A stretch of 64,000 nt of DNA from JANXMY01 sp965246745 (GTDB lineage Bacteria > Armatimonadota > Armatimonadia > Armatimonadales > Capsulimonadaceae), in contig OZ251980.1 of NCBI GenBank assembly GCA_965246745.1, positions 2,790,001-2,854,000 on the forward strand, given 5' to 3'. Both the position numbers and the translations under genes were made by a program. Position 1 is the first letter of the stretch, and each line of letters begins with the position of its first letter. Below, one piece after another: positions 24,031 to 32,046 of this stretch. The notes beneath the pieces were generated by a model. That model was not told where the DNA came from. It did no database searches and worked only from the letters and a program-made list of their open reading frames with translations.

Positions 24031-24441
24031 ATGTCTACTCTTGATCTGGAAAACCGAATCCGCACCGCGCCGCCGATGGGCGCTTCCCGGACCGCGCCCG
24101 ATGCCCAGGCTAGGCCCGCCGGGCCGAGCTTCGACCAAGTTCTGCAAGGCAAAGTCGGAGACACGCTGACGGCGTCCGCCGCCCGCGCCGGAATCAAATT
24201 CTCAGGCCATGCCCAGACCCGCCTCGCCTCGCGGCAGATCACGCTGTCCGACAGCGATGTCGCCCGGCTCGGCCAGGCCATGACCAAAGCCGCCGTGAAA
24301 GGAGCCAAAGATTCGCTGCTGCTGATGGACAAAACCGCGTTTGTGGTTTCGGTCGCCAACCGCACCGTGATTACCGCCGTGGCGTCCGACGCCTTGAAAG
24401 AAAACATCTTTACGAACATTGACAGCGCCATGATCCTCTAG
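24031..24441 (+). CDS. TIGR02530-type flagellar operon protein
   Basis: 136 residues, located exactly between flgD and flgE, where the family is usually found. The conserved core is GIKFSGHAQTRLASRQITLS (about 51-70), followed by an amphipathic helix (LGQAMTKAAVKGAKDSLLL) and FVVSVANRTVITAV. Function is not established; a role in hook assembly is inferred from its constant position. Starts 4 bp after the flgD stop. Confidence 0.82.
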   Translation: MSTLDLENRIRTAPPMGASRTAPDAQARPAGPSFDQVLQGKVGDTLTASAARAGIKFSGHAQTRLASRQITLSDSDVARLGQAMTKAAVKGAKDSLLLMDKTAFVVSVANRTVITAVASDALKENIFTNIDSAMIL

Positions 24442-24541
24442 GCGCACTTTTGAGAACGCAGCCGGACCTCCCCGGAGGACGCTGCCTGACCCCGAGGCGG
24501 TCCGCACGAATGCAGGCCGCCGACCCTCCAGGAGAACGATT

Positions 24542-25810
24542 TTGTTACAAGCCATGTACAGCGGGATTTCCGCGATTGAAGCCCAGCAGACCTCGATGGA
24601 CGTGATCGGCAACAACATTGCCAATGTCAACACCACTGCCTACAAATCGGGCCGGGTGACATTTGAAGACCAGCTTTCGCAGACCATTCAAGGGGCCAGC
24701 TCACCGTCCAAAAACGACGGCGGCACCAACCCGCAGCAGGTCGGCCTCGGAGTGCGCGTTTCGGCCATCGCGACGGTCATGGCCCAGGGCGGCCTTCAGG
24801 CCACGGCCCGCCCGACCGACATGGCGATCCAGGGCAACGGCTACTTCATGCTCGGCAACACCAACGGCACCGGCGTTTCCTATACCCGCGACGGCTCGTT
24901 TACGCTGGACAGCGACGGCAGCCTCGTCAACGCTTCCAGCGGCGCGAACGTGCTCGGCTGGAAAGCGGACTTGAACGGCAAAATAGACACCACTCAGCAA
25001 ATCTCGTCGTCGTCCAAGCTGTCCATTCCGGTCGGCGGCCTGACCGCCGTGCAGCCGACTTCCAACATGGCCTTCGGCGGCAACCTCAGCGCCGAGTCCA
25101 CGCCGTATGTTCCCGCCGCCGGCGGGACCCCGGCGTCCGGCACGGCCCCGTACAACCGCACCATCAAAGTTTACGACAGCCTCGGCGAGCCGGCCAACGT
25201 CACCTTGTCGTTCACCCGTGCCGCCGCCGCGAACACCTGGGATTGGAGCGCGTCCGGCGACGCCGGCGCGGCCGGCTCCGGCACGATCACGTTTGACGCC
25301 ACCGGCAAGCAGACGGCGGCCACGGGAAGCGTCACACTGTCCCCCACCGACGGCGCGACGGCCTCCCAGCCGATTGCCCCGGACTTCAGCAGCGTCACCC
25401 AGATCGCCGGGGCATCCAGCGCCGCGCCGACTTCGCAGAACGGCTTCGCGCCGGGAACGTTGCAGTCGTTTGCGGTGGATGACACCGGAGCTATCTCCGG
25501 CGTCTTCAACAACGGCCTGACCCGCGTGCTCGGCCAAATGGCGCTGGCGGACTTCCCCAACAACGCCGGCCTTCAGCGGCAGGGCGGCAACATGTACACG
25601 ACTTCGATCAACTCCGGCCTGCCGACCATCGGCACCGCGCTGTCGTCGTCGCTCGGCAAGATCAGCACCGGCTACTTGGAGCAGTCCAACGTGGACTTGT
25701 CCAATGAGTTTACGTCCATGATCGTCACCCAGCGCGGCTTCCAGGCGAACACGAAAATTATCACCACCGTGGACCAGCTTTTAGACGATGTGATCCGGCT
25801 CAAGCAGTAA
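24542..25810 (+). CDS. flgE: Flagellar hook protein FlgE
   Basis: 422-residue subunit of the hook. The N-terminal rod/hook motif is intact (MYSGISAIEAQQTSMDVIGN, then ANVNTTAYKSGRVTFED), the central D1 region contains GNGYFMLGN, and the C-terminal heptad helix reads QSNVDLSNEFTSMIVTQRGF. Translation most likely starts at TTG 24542, 6 nt after AGGAGA, giving the usual MLQAMYSG; the later ATG would remove the conserved start. Confidence 0.92.
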   Translation: MLQAMYSGISAIEAQQTSMDVIGNNIANVNTTAYKSGRVTFEDQLSQTIQGASSPSKNDGGTNPQQVGLGVRVSAIATVMAQGGLQATARPTDMAIQGNGYFMLGNTNGTGVSYTRDGSFTLDSDGSLVNASSGANVLGWKADLNGKIDTTQQISSSSKLSIPVGGLTAVQPTSNMAFGGNLSAESTPYVPAAGGTPASGTAPYNRTIKVYDSLGEPANVTLSFTRAAAANTWDWSASGDAGAAGSGTITFDATGKQTAATGSVTLSPTDGATASQPIAPDFSSVTQIAGASSAAPTSQNGFAPGTLQSFAVDDTGAISGVFNNGLTRVLGQMALADFPNNAGLQRQGGNMYTTSINSGLPTIGTALSSSLGKISTGYLEQSNVDLSNEFTSMIVTQRGFQANTKIITTVDQLLDDVIRLKQ

Positions 25811-25830
25811 CCTAACTCCGGCCGTCACCC

Positions 25831-25863
25831 GGCCCCGCCCCGGCGCATGCGCCGGGGCGGGCC
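25831..25863 (+). terminator. Strong palindrome after flgE
   Basis: Near-perfect GC palindrome centred on GCGCATGCGC (about 16 bp per arm) without a U-tract. It may attenuate readthrough or stabilise the upstream mRNA; the flagellar genes continue beyond it. Confidence 0.5.
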
Positions 25864-25911
25864 GCTTTAAAGCCCAAACGCTTCAGAGAACATATCAGAG
25901 AACACCCCCTT

Positions 25912-26169
25912 ATGATTACCGTTACCCGGTTCGACCACAGCGAGTTTATCGTCAACGCCGACCTTATCGAGATCGTCGAGTCCCTCCCGGACACCCACAT
26001 CACGCTGGTCACCGGCAAAAAGATTTTGGTCAAAGAAGCCGCCGCCGAGATTGTAGACCGCGTGGTCGAGTTCCGGCGGCGGGCCGGCATTTTCCCGCGC
26101 CCGCCGGTGGCGGGGGTCCACGCCGGCGAGCTGAAAGCCGCCGCCGGCACACACGAAAAGGCAGAATAA
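25912..26169 (+). CDS. FlbD/SwrD-family flagellar protein
   Basis: 85 residues. MITVTRFDHSEFIVNADLIE at the N-terminus and ITLVTGKKILVKE are the family pattern of FlbD/SwrD, a small protein that in Bacillus subtilis boosts flagellar power. The C-terminal 25 residues extend beyond the usual length and are Ala/Gly-rich. It abuts motA with no gap, consistent with a stator-related function. Confidence 0.85.
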   Translation: MITVTRFDHSEFIVNADLIEIVESLPDTHITLVTGKKILVKEAAAEIVDRVVEFRRRAGIFPRPPVAGVHAGELKAAAGTHEKAE

Positions 26170-26952
26170 ATGGACATCGCAACACTGATCGGCCTCGTGC
26201 TCGCCTGGGGCGCGTTTCTCGGCTCCATTCTCATCGAAGGCGGCGAGCTGTCCGCGCTGCTGAACCCGTCGGCGGCGCTGCTGGTGTTCGGCGGCACGCT
26301 CGGCGCGTCCATGATCTGCTTTCCGCTGTCTACCGTCACCGGCCTGCCGGGCATCGTCAAGAACGCCTTTATGGCGAAGAAAGAAGATGTCGGGCACCTG
26401 ATCAAAACGCTGGTCGGCTACGCCGAAAAAGCCCGCCGCGAAGGGCTGCTGGCACTGGAAGACGAAGTGCAGAAAATGGACGACCCGTTTCTCAAAAAAG
26501 GCGTTCAGCTTGCCATTGACGGCACCGACCCGGAGCTGGTCCGCGAGATCATGGAAACCGACATTCAGTTTCTCGGGGCGCGGCACCATGAAGGCGCGAA
26601 CTTGTTCGGCACGATGGGCGGCTTCGCGCCGACGCTGGGGGTGATCGGCACGGTGTCGGGCCTGGTGCATATGCTCGCCAACTTGTCCGACCCCGGCTCG
26701 ATGGGGCCGAGCATTGCGGCGGCGTTTATTGCGACTTTGTACGGCGTCTGCTCGGCAAACCTCTTGTTTCTGCCGCTCGGCAACAAGCTTAAAGCCATCT
26801 CGCACGAGGAAGTGCTGGTGCGGGAGATTATGATGGAAGGCATTCTCGCCATTCAAGCCGGCGACAACCCGCGCATTGTCGAAGAAAAGCTGAAAGCGTT
26901 CCTGTCGCCGAAAATCCGCCGCGCGATTGAAGCCGAAGCGGCGGCGGTGTAG
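26170..26952 (+). CDS. motA: Flagellar stator protein MotA
   Basis: 260-residue proton-channel subunit of the stator. Four transmembrane segments are visible (about 2-22, 32-52, 148-170, 181-203). The cytoplasmic loop contains ARREGLLALEDEV (about 84-96) and the motif around FGTMGGFAPTLGVIGTVSGL is the conserved third helix. It is cotranscribed with flbD; motB follows after a repeat of family B. Confidence 0.92.
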   Translation: MDIATLIGLVLAWGAFLGSILIEGGELSALLNPSAALLVFGGTLGASMICFPLSTVTGLPGIVKNAFMAKKEDVGHLIKTLVGYAEKARREGLLALEDEVQKMDDPFLKKGVQLAIDGTDPELVREIMETDIQFLGARHHEGANLFGTMGGFAPTLGVIGTVSGLVHMLANLSDPGSMGPSIAAAFIATLYGVCSANLLFLPLGNKLKAISHEEVLVREIMMEGILAIQAGDNPRIVEEKLKAFLSPKIRRAIEAEAAAV

Positions 26953-26965
26953 GCAGACATCGCAG

Positions 26966-27047
26966 GAGCGAGGAAGTAACACTCGCTGTTAAAGTCGTCC
27001 TTCGGACGAAGTAATGCCGAGGGCATAACGAAGTTCAATTCCTCGCG
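26966..27047. repeat. Intergenic palindromic repeat, family B copy 3
   Basis: gcgaggaagtaacactcgct, then gttaaagtcgtccttcggac and a closing aagttcaattcctcgc. It is inserted between motA and motB, which are normally adjacent. Confidence 0.8.
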
Positions 27048-27070
27048 CACGATAGGGAGACCAACACGCC

Positions 27071-27880
27071 ATGGCAGGCAAAAAGAAAAAAGGCGGCGAA
27101 GCGGAGCACGAGAACTCCGAGCGCTGGCTGCTCACCTACGCCGATATGATCACGCTTCTGGTGGCGTTTTTTATCATGCTTTACTCGATGTCCGTGATGA
27201 ACCAGGCCAAGTTTCAGCAGCTTGCGATTTCGGTCCGGTCGGGCTTCGGCGAAAGCGCCATGACCGGCGTTCCGACCATTTTCAGCCGGGGCGGCGGGCT
27301 GAACGCCACGCCTTCCATTATGAATTCCAGCAAAACCGGCCAAACGTCCGGCGAGGATTTCATCAAAAACGCCAAATCCCAGCAGGACGCCAACGGCCTC
27401 GACAAAGCCTACCAGACCGTCAAAGCCTACATTGAAAAAAACCGCTTGCAGGGCATGATGCAGGTGTCGCGCAACGAGCGCGGGGTGATTGTCACGGTGA
27501 TGACCGACAAAATGCTGTTTGCGCGGGGGCAGGCCGACCTGCGGCCCGAAGAGCTGAGCCTGCTGGCGACGGTCGCTAAAATCACCCAGACGGTCCCGAA
27601 GAACCCGGTCCGGGTCGAAGGCCACACCGACAATCTGCCGATCCACACCGAGCGGTTTCCGTCGAATTGGGAGCTGTCCACGACCCGCGCGACCACCGTG
27701 CTGCGCTTCTTCGAGTCGCAGGGCGTTTCCCCCGCGCGAATGGAAGCGTCGGGCTGCGCCGACCAGCATCCGCTGGCCGCCAACGACACCGAAGCGAGCC
27801 GGGCCAAGAACCGCCGGGTCGAGATTGTTCTGCTGCGCCGCTACCCCGCCGGCGGGGTAGCCACGTCCCCGGCGCAGTGA
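27071..27880 (+). CDS. motB: Flagellar stator protein MotB
   Basis: 269 residues. One transmembrane helix (about 27-45) contains the proton-binding Asp in TYADMITLLVAFFIMLYS. The OmpA-like peptidoglycan-binding domain is at about 135-255, with VEGHTDNLPIH and NWELSTTRATTVLRFF. It anchors the stator to the cell wall. Start ATG 27071 lies behind GGGAGA. The repeat upstream may supply mRNA processing between motA and motB. Confidence 0.92.
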   Translation: MAGKKKKGGEAEHENSERWLLTYADMITLLVAFFIMLYSMSVMNQAKFQQLAISVRSGFGESAMTGVPTIFSRGGGLNATPSIMNSSKTGQTSGEDFIKNAKSQQDANGLDKAYQTVKAYIEKNRLQGMMQVSRNERGVIVTVMTDKMLFARGQADLRPEELSLLATVAKITQTVPKNPVRVEGHTDNLPIHTERFPSNWELSTTRATTVLRFFESQGVSPARMEASGCADQHPLAANDTEASRAKNRRVEIVLLRRYPAGGVATSPAQ

Positions 27881-28003
27881 CGCCCCGGCAGCGTCCCCGG
27901 AAAGTCCCCGTAAAGTTTCGGTGCCGCGCCGCCGATATTAAAAGTGCGCCCCCCATCAAATGGGCGCACGAATTCAATCCCGCCCACTGGAGAACTGCGC
28001 CGC

Positions 28004-28480
28004 ATGGCCGATAAAAACGAAAAAAAAGACGCCCCCGCCGGGGCCAAAAAAGGCCCGCCGATGATGATCCTCATGGCCGTCTTTGCCGTGGTCGTCCTCG
28101 GCGCGGCCTTTATGATGGTCCAAAAAGCCGGGGCCAAGCAGAAAGACGCCGGGGCGGCCAAAAAGATAGAAAAAGGCCCGGTGATGGCCCTCGACGAGTT
28201 TCTGGTCAATTTGTCCGACCCCGGCTCGGACCACTTTCTGAAAGTCACGGTCGGCTTGGAGCTGGACAAAGCCAAAGGCAAAACCGCCGAGTCGCTCAAA
28301 GAAGAAACTCCGGCGATCCGCGACGCCGTGCTGACAGCCCTGTCGAGCCAGTCCCGCGACCAGGTGACGCCGACTAAAGGCCGCGAAAAGCTGAAAGCCG
28401 ACATCAAAAAGAATGTCAACGCCGCGCTCGGCGAGGAAGATGTGCAGGGCGTGTACTTTACGAACTTTGTGACCCAGTAA
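28004..28480 (+). CDS. fliL: Flagellar basal-body protein FliL
   Basis: 158 residues: a short Lys-rich cytoplasmic head, one transmembrane helix (about 19-39) and a periplasmic FliL domain (VMALDEFLVNLSDPGSDHFL ... KVTVGLELD ... IRDAVLTALSSQSRDQVTPT). It stabilises the stator at the motor. A small hairpin (gtgcgccc/gggcgcac, 27944-27969) lies in its leader. It is followed by a terminator. Confidence 0.88.
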   Translation: MADKNEKKDAPAGAKKGPPMMILMAVFAVVVLGAAFMMVQKAGAKQKDAGAAKKIEKGPVMALDEFLVNLSDPGSDHFLKVTVGLELDKAKGKTAESLKEETPAIRDAVLTALSSQSRDQVTPTKGREKLKADIKKNVNAALGEEDVQGVYFTNFVTQ

Positions 28481-28529
28481 TGCGCCGAAGAATTCTCTTG
28501 TGAACATTCGGCGGGCAGTATGGAATAAA

Positions 28530-28563
28530 AGCACCGAGCGCGAAATGCGCCCGGTGCTTTTTT
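28530..28563 (+). terminator. Terminator between fliL and fliM
   Basis: Stem agcaccg-gcgc / gcgc-cggtgct followed by TTTTTTCTTTT. It splits the flagellar cluster, so fliM needs readthrough or its own promoter. Confidence 0.8.
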
Positions 28564-28600
28564 CTTTTATTTTTTATTTTCCGACCCGGTAATTTTACCT

Positions 28601-29788
28601 ATGGCTGACGCGTTATCCCAAACTGAAATTGAAGCCCTGCTGGCGGCCATGTCCGGCGCAGACGCGCCGGCCCCGAATGAAGCGGCGGAGCAGCGCCGGG
28701 CGGTGATGGAAGTGTCGGCGACCGCCCCGCAGTCGCGCCCCGCCGAAGGGCGGGTCCTGCTGCCGCTGCACAAGCGCCGCCGGGCCGCCGCCGGGCTGGC
28801 GCTGCAAGCGGCGCAGCGCCGGAGCATTCCCCCGCCGGCGTATGAAGTGTATGACTTTCGGCGGCCCGACAAGCTCTCCAAAGACCATGTCCGCGCCCTG
28901 CAAATGCTGCATGAAAACTTTGCCGGCTACTTTATGTCGTCGCTGGCCGGGCATCTGCGGACTCAAGTGGAAGTGGAGCTGATGTCGGTCGAGCAGGTGC
29001 CTTACGAAGAATACATGAAAACGGTCTCGAACTCGCTGCTGAACATTCTCAACGTAGATATTTTGTCCGGGCAGGCGATTTTCGAGATTGACTTGACATT
29101 TTTGTTTTCCATGCTGGACCGCCTGCTCGGCGGCAAAGGCGCGGCGGGGAAGATCGCCCGCGACTTGACCGACATTGAAAAAATGCTGGCGAGCACCATT
29201 GTCGAGATGGGCCTGGCCGACCTGCGGACCGCCTGGGAAACGGTGCATCCGCTGGACTTTGAGCTGGCTTCGATGGAAACATCGTCCCAGTTTGTGCAGA
29301 TTGTGCCCGGCAACGATACCATTGTGCTGGTGCTGTTTGAGGTGCGGATCGGCGAGTACCGGGGGCTGGTCAGCTTGTGCATCCCGTACCTGCTGATTAA
29401 GCCGATCCTCGCCAAGCTGTCCACCCAGCGCTGGTTTGCGTCCGACCGCAAAAAAGCGGCGAACTCGCATGCCGAGCAGCTCGCCCGGCGGCTGAACACC
29501 ACCGCCGTGCCGTGCGTCGCCCGCCTGGGGCGGGCGTCGCTCACCGTCGCCGACCTGACCGAGCTGATGGTCGGCCAGGTGCTGCCGATGGAAGTGTGCC
29601 CGGAGTCGAGCGATCCGCACGCCCCGAAAGACAAGCTCGGGACAGTAGACCTGCTGATCGGCGACCATGTCAAGTTTCGGGGGCGCACCGGGCTGCGGGG
29701 CCGCATGCTGGCCGTGCAGATCGAGCGGGTGGTCGAGCCGGTCGCCGAGCTGATCGCGCACCGGGAAGCCGTCACGACCGGCGACTGA
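28601..29788 (+). CDS. fliM: Flagellar motor switch protein FliM
   Basis: 395 residues, about 60 longer than usual because of an insertion at about 20-75 (Ala/Arg-rich). The N-terminal CheY-binding motif LSQTEIEALLAAM is at 5-17. The FliM middle domain starts at DFRRPDKLSKDHVRALQ and includes LLGGKG and LTDIEKMLAS. The C-terminal SpoA domain (about 305-380) has DLLIGDHVKFRGR. Forms the C-ring that reverses rotation. Starts 36 bp after a terminator. Confidence 0.9.
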   Translation: MADALSQTEIEALLAAMSGADAPAPNEAAEQRRAVMEVSATAPQSRPAEGRVLLPLHKRRRAAAGLALQAAQRRSIPPPAYEVYDFRRPDKLSKDHVRALQMLHENFAGYFMSSLAGHLRTQVEVELMSVEQVPYEEYMKTVSNSLLNILNVDILSGQAIFEIDLTFLFSMLDRLLGGKGAAGKIARDLTDIEKMLASTIVEMGLADLRTAWETVHPLDFELASMETSSQFVQIVPGNDTIVLVLFEVRIGEYRGLVSLCIPYLLIKPILAKLSTQRWFASDRKKAANSHAEQLARRLNTTAVPCVARLGRASLTVADLTELMVGQVLPMEVCPESSDPHAPKDKLGTVDLLIGDHVKFRGRTGLRGRMLAVQIERVVEPVAELIAHREAVTTGD

Positions 29789-29848
29789 AACGGCCGGTGA
29801 CGAAGCTCGCTTAGTTTATGTGAAACGTGTTGAGGAGACCGAGCCGCA

Positions 29849-30400
29849 ATGGCAGAATTTGAAGACAGTGAATCCACAAGCAGCGCCTTCGGCGGCGGCA
29901 TGCTGTCGCAGGCGGATTTGGACGCCCTGATCGCCGCCTCGGGGCAGGCCGTGGAGGATGAGTCCGGCGGCGCGGCTTACTCCGACTCGGGGGCTTACTC
30001 CGACTCGGGGGCGTATTCCGAGCCGCCGGTGGAAGCCGCGCGGGCCGGGCTGGTGGACCTGCCGAGCTTTGCGCCGGCTGCCGCCCCGTCTCCGCCGCTG
30101 TCGTTTGACACCGGCGGCGGCTCCGGCCTGGGCCGGGTGCGGGACATTCCGCTGGAAGTGACGGTGGAGCTGGGCCGGACCCGGCTGCTGATCCGGGACA
30201 TCATGGACCTTGCGGCCGGCTCAATTATCGAGCTGGATAAAATCGCCGGGGAACCCGTGGACTTGTTTGCCAACGGCCTGCTGGTGGCGCGGGGCGAAGT
30301 GATTGTGATTGACGACAACTTCGGGGTGCGCGTCACCGAAATCATCACGGCGCGGGACCGGGACAGCGCGGAGAAAGATGCCCATGCCCGCGCCGCTTAA
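29849..30400 (+). CDS. fliN: Flagellar motor switch protein FliN (FliY-like N-terminus)
   Basis: 183 residues. The C-terminal 75 are the FliN/SpoA domain (IPLEVTVELGRTRLLIRDIM ... GEPVDLFANGLLVARGEVIV). The N-terminal part carries GGGMLSQADLDALIAAS, a CheY-binding motif like that of FliM and of Bacillus FliY. It is followed by a tandem AYSDSG repeat (15-bp units near 29975-30010) and a Ser/Pro linker. No CheC phosphatase domain is present. Confidence 0.88.
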   Translation: MAEFEDSESTSSAFGGGMLSQADLDALIAASGQAVEDESGGAAYSDSGAYSDSGAYSEPPVEAARAGLVDLPSFAPAAAPSPPLSFDTGGGSGLGRVRDIPLEVTVELGRTRLLIRDIMDLAAGSIIELDKIAGEPVDLFANGLLVARGEVIVIDDNFGVRVTEIITARDRDSAEKDAHARAA

Positions 30401-31049
30401 CCTAAACACGCCTCTTAATTTAAACGCGCCGCTTAAGCCGCTTGCCGCCGTGTTTTGTTTCGCCCTGCTGGCCGGGGGAAGCGTCGCCGCCGCGCCCCCG
30501 CCGCCGCCGGCTCCGGCGGCCGCCGCGCCGGATTACGGCGGGCGGGACAGCGCCCTGCCGGCGGTCGGGGAAGCCGCCCCGGACCCGGCGGCCTCGGCAG
30601 GCCGGACTCTGGAAGCCCTGGCGATTGTGCTGGCCGGAGTCGCGGGCACGGTGTATGTCTTGAAGCGCTTCAACCTGGTGAAGCCCGGCGGCGGCGGCAA
30701 GCCTGCCCGGATCGCCGGCTCGATGTTCGGGCGGCCCGCCGCCGGCAGCGCCGAGGAAGTGCGCGTTGTGTCGTCGCAGGCCCTCCCCGGCGGGGCGATG
30801 CTGCATGTGGTGCAGGCCGGCGGCCGAACCCTGCTGCTCGGGGCGACCGCGCAGAGCGTCCGCGCGATTTCCGAATGGGACACCCCGCCGGCTGCCGCGC
30901 TTTCGGCCGAGGCCGCGCTTTCGGAGGGGTTCGAGGATTACTTGTCGCGTGCCGAGCCGGACCGCCCGGACAGCGGCTCCAGCATTGCCGCCGCCAATGC
31001 CCGCCTGCGCTCGCTGCTGTCTCCCCATTCGTCGGAGGAACCGTCTTGA
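30378..31049 (+). CDS. fliO: Flagellar biosynthesis protein FliO
   Basis: 223 residues, overlapping fliN by 23 bp. N-terminal hydrophobic signal/anchor (about 21-35), Pro/Ala linker, central transmembrane helix (about 75-94, ALAIVLAGVAGTVYVLKRFN) and a cytoplasmic FliO domain with VRVVSSQALPGGAMLHVVQA and LLLGATAQSVRAI. It assists assembly of the FliP ring. The ATG at 30378 is preceded by GGAGAAAG inside fliN. Translationally coupled to fliP. Confidence 0.8.
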   Translation: MPMPAPLNLNTPLNLNAPLKPLAAVFCFALLAGGSVAAAPPPPPAPAAAAPDYGGRDSALPAVGEAAPDPAASAGRTLEALAIVLAGVAGTVYVLKRFNLVKPGGGGKPARIAGSMFGRPAAGSAEEVRVVSSQALPGGAMLHVVQAGGRTLLLGATAQSVRAISEWDTPPAAALSAEAALSEGFEDYLSRAEPDRPDSGSSIAAANARLRSLLSPHSSEEPS

Positions 31050-31912
31050 TGCCTCGCCATTTTCCGATAAGCTGTTTGCTGCTCTGCCTGCTGCTTGCGC
31101 TCGGCCCCGGCGCAGCGCCCGCCCAAGTTCCCGCACCGCTTTCCGCCCAAGCGCCTGCGTCTGGCCCGCTTTCCGCGCGTGCTTCCCTGCCTGCCGCCCA
31201 CCTCGCGCCGCCGGCCTTCGCCCTGCCGACCATTCCCGGCAGCGCCCCGGCGAAAAACCCGCAGCAGGTCGCCAACACGCTTCAGATTTTGCTGCTGCTG
31301 ACCGTGCTGACCCTGGCCCCGGCGCTTTTGATTATGACCACGGCGTTTACCCGCATTGTGATCGTGCTGTCGTTTCTGCGCTCCGCGCTCGGCACGCAAA
31401 GCATTCCGCCGACCCAGGTGATGCTCGGCTTGTCTCTCTTTTTAACATTTTTCGTGATGGCCCCGACATTCAACCAAATGAACACCGAGGCCATTCAGCC
31501 GTACCTCAGCTCGAAAATGGACTTCAACACGGCTCTCGAGCGCGGCGAAATCCCCCTGCGGCGCTTCATGGTCGCGCAGACATACAAAGCCGACCTGCGC
31601 TTGTTTCTGCAAATGAGCCGGACGCCCGTGCCGAAGATCACCAACGCCGCGCACCCCGCCGATGTCCTGCCGATGCAGGTGGTCATTCCGGCGTTTGTGA
31701 TTTCCGAGCTGAAAACCGGCTTCATCTTCGGCTTTATTATCTACATCCCGTTTATCATCATAGACCTCGTAGTGTCGTCCTTGCTGATGAGCATGGGCAT
31801 GATGATGCTCCCGCCGACCGTCATCTCGCTCCCCGCCAAAGTGCTCGTATTTATTCTCGCCGACGGCTGGCACGCCATCGCCGGCTCGCTTGCTGCCAGT
31901 TACCGGACATAA
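31049..31912 (+). CDS. fliP: Flagellar export gate protein FliP
   Basis: 287 residues with a cleavable signal peptide (about 1-24) and four transmembrane segments. The family signatures FTRIVIVLSFLRSALGTQSI (20 residues) and FIIIDLVVSSLLMSMGMMML are present. It forms the export gate with FliQ and FliR. Its ATG overlaps the fliO stop (TGATG). Unusually for this gene order, fliQ, fliR, flhB and flhA do not follow; a repeat and an unrelated gene do. Confidence 0.92.
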   Translation: MPRHFPISCLLLCLLLALGPGAAPAQVPAPLSAQAPASGPLSARASLPAAHLAPPAFALPTIPGSAPAKNPQQVANTLQILLLLTVLTLAPALLIMTTAFTRIVIVLSFLRSALGTQSIPPTQVMLGLSLFLTFFVMAPTFNQMNTEAIQPYLSSKMDFNTALERGEIPLRRFMVAQTYKADLRLFLQMSRTPVPKITNAAHPADVLPMQVVIPAFVISELKTGFIFGFIIYIPFIIIDLVVSSLLMSMGMMMLPPTVISLPAKVLVFILADGWHAIAGSLAASYRT

Positions 31913-31918
31913 GTAATT

Positions 31919-32046
31919 GAGCGAAGAAGCGAGAAAGTAAACTTCACTCGCTGTTAAGGTCGTCCTTCGGACGAAAGAGACGGGCGTGTGATAGTCCTAC
32001 ATCCGAAGGATGGGGTTTAGCGAAAGGAATTTATTCCCTCGCTTCC
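31919..32046. repeat. Intergenic palindromic repeat, family B copy 4
   Basis: Contains gagaaagtaaacttcactcg, then ctgttaaggtcgtccttcgg, and ends with an imperfect mirror aaaggaatttattccctcgc. It begins 6 bp after the fliP stop and reaches 16 bp into the end of the acyltransferase gene. Confidence 0.8.
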
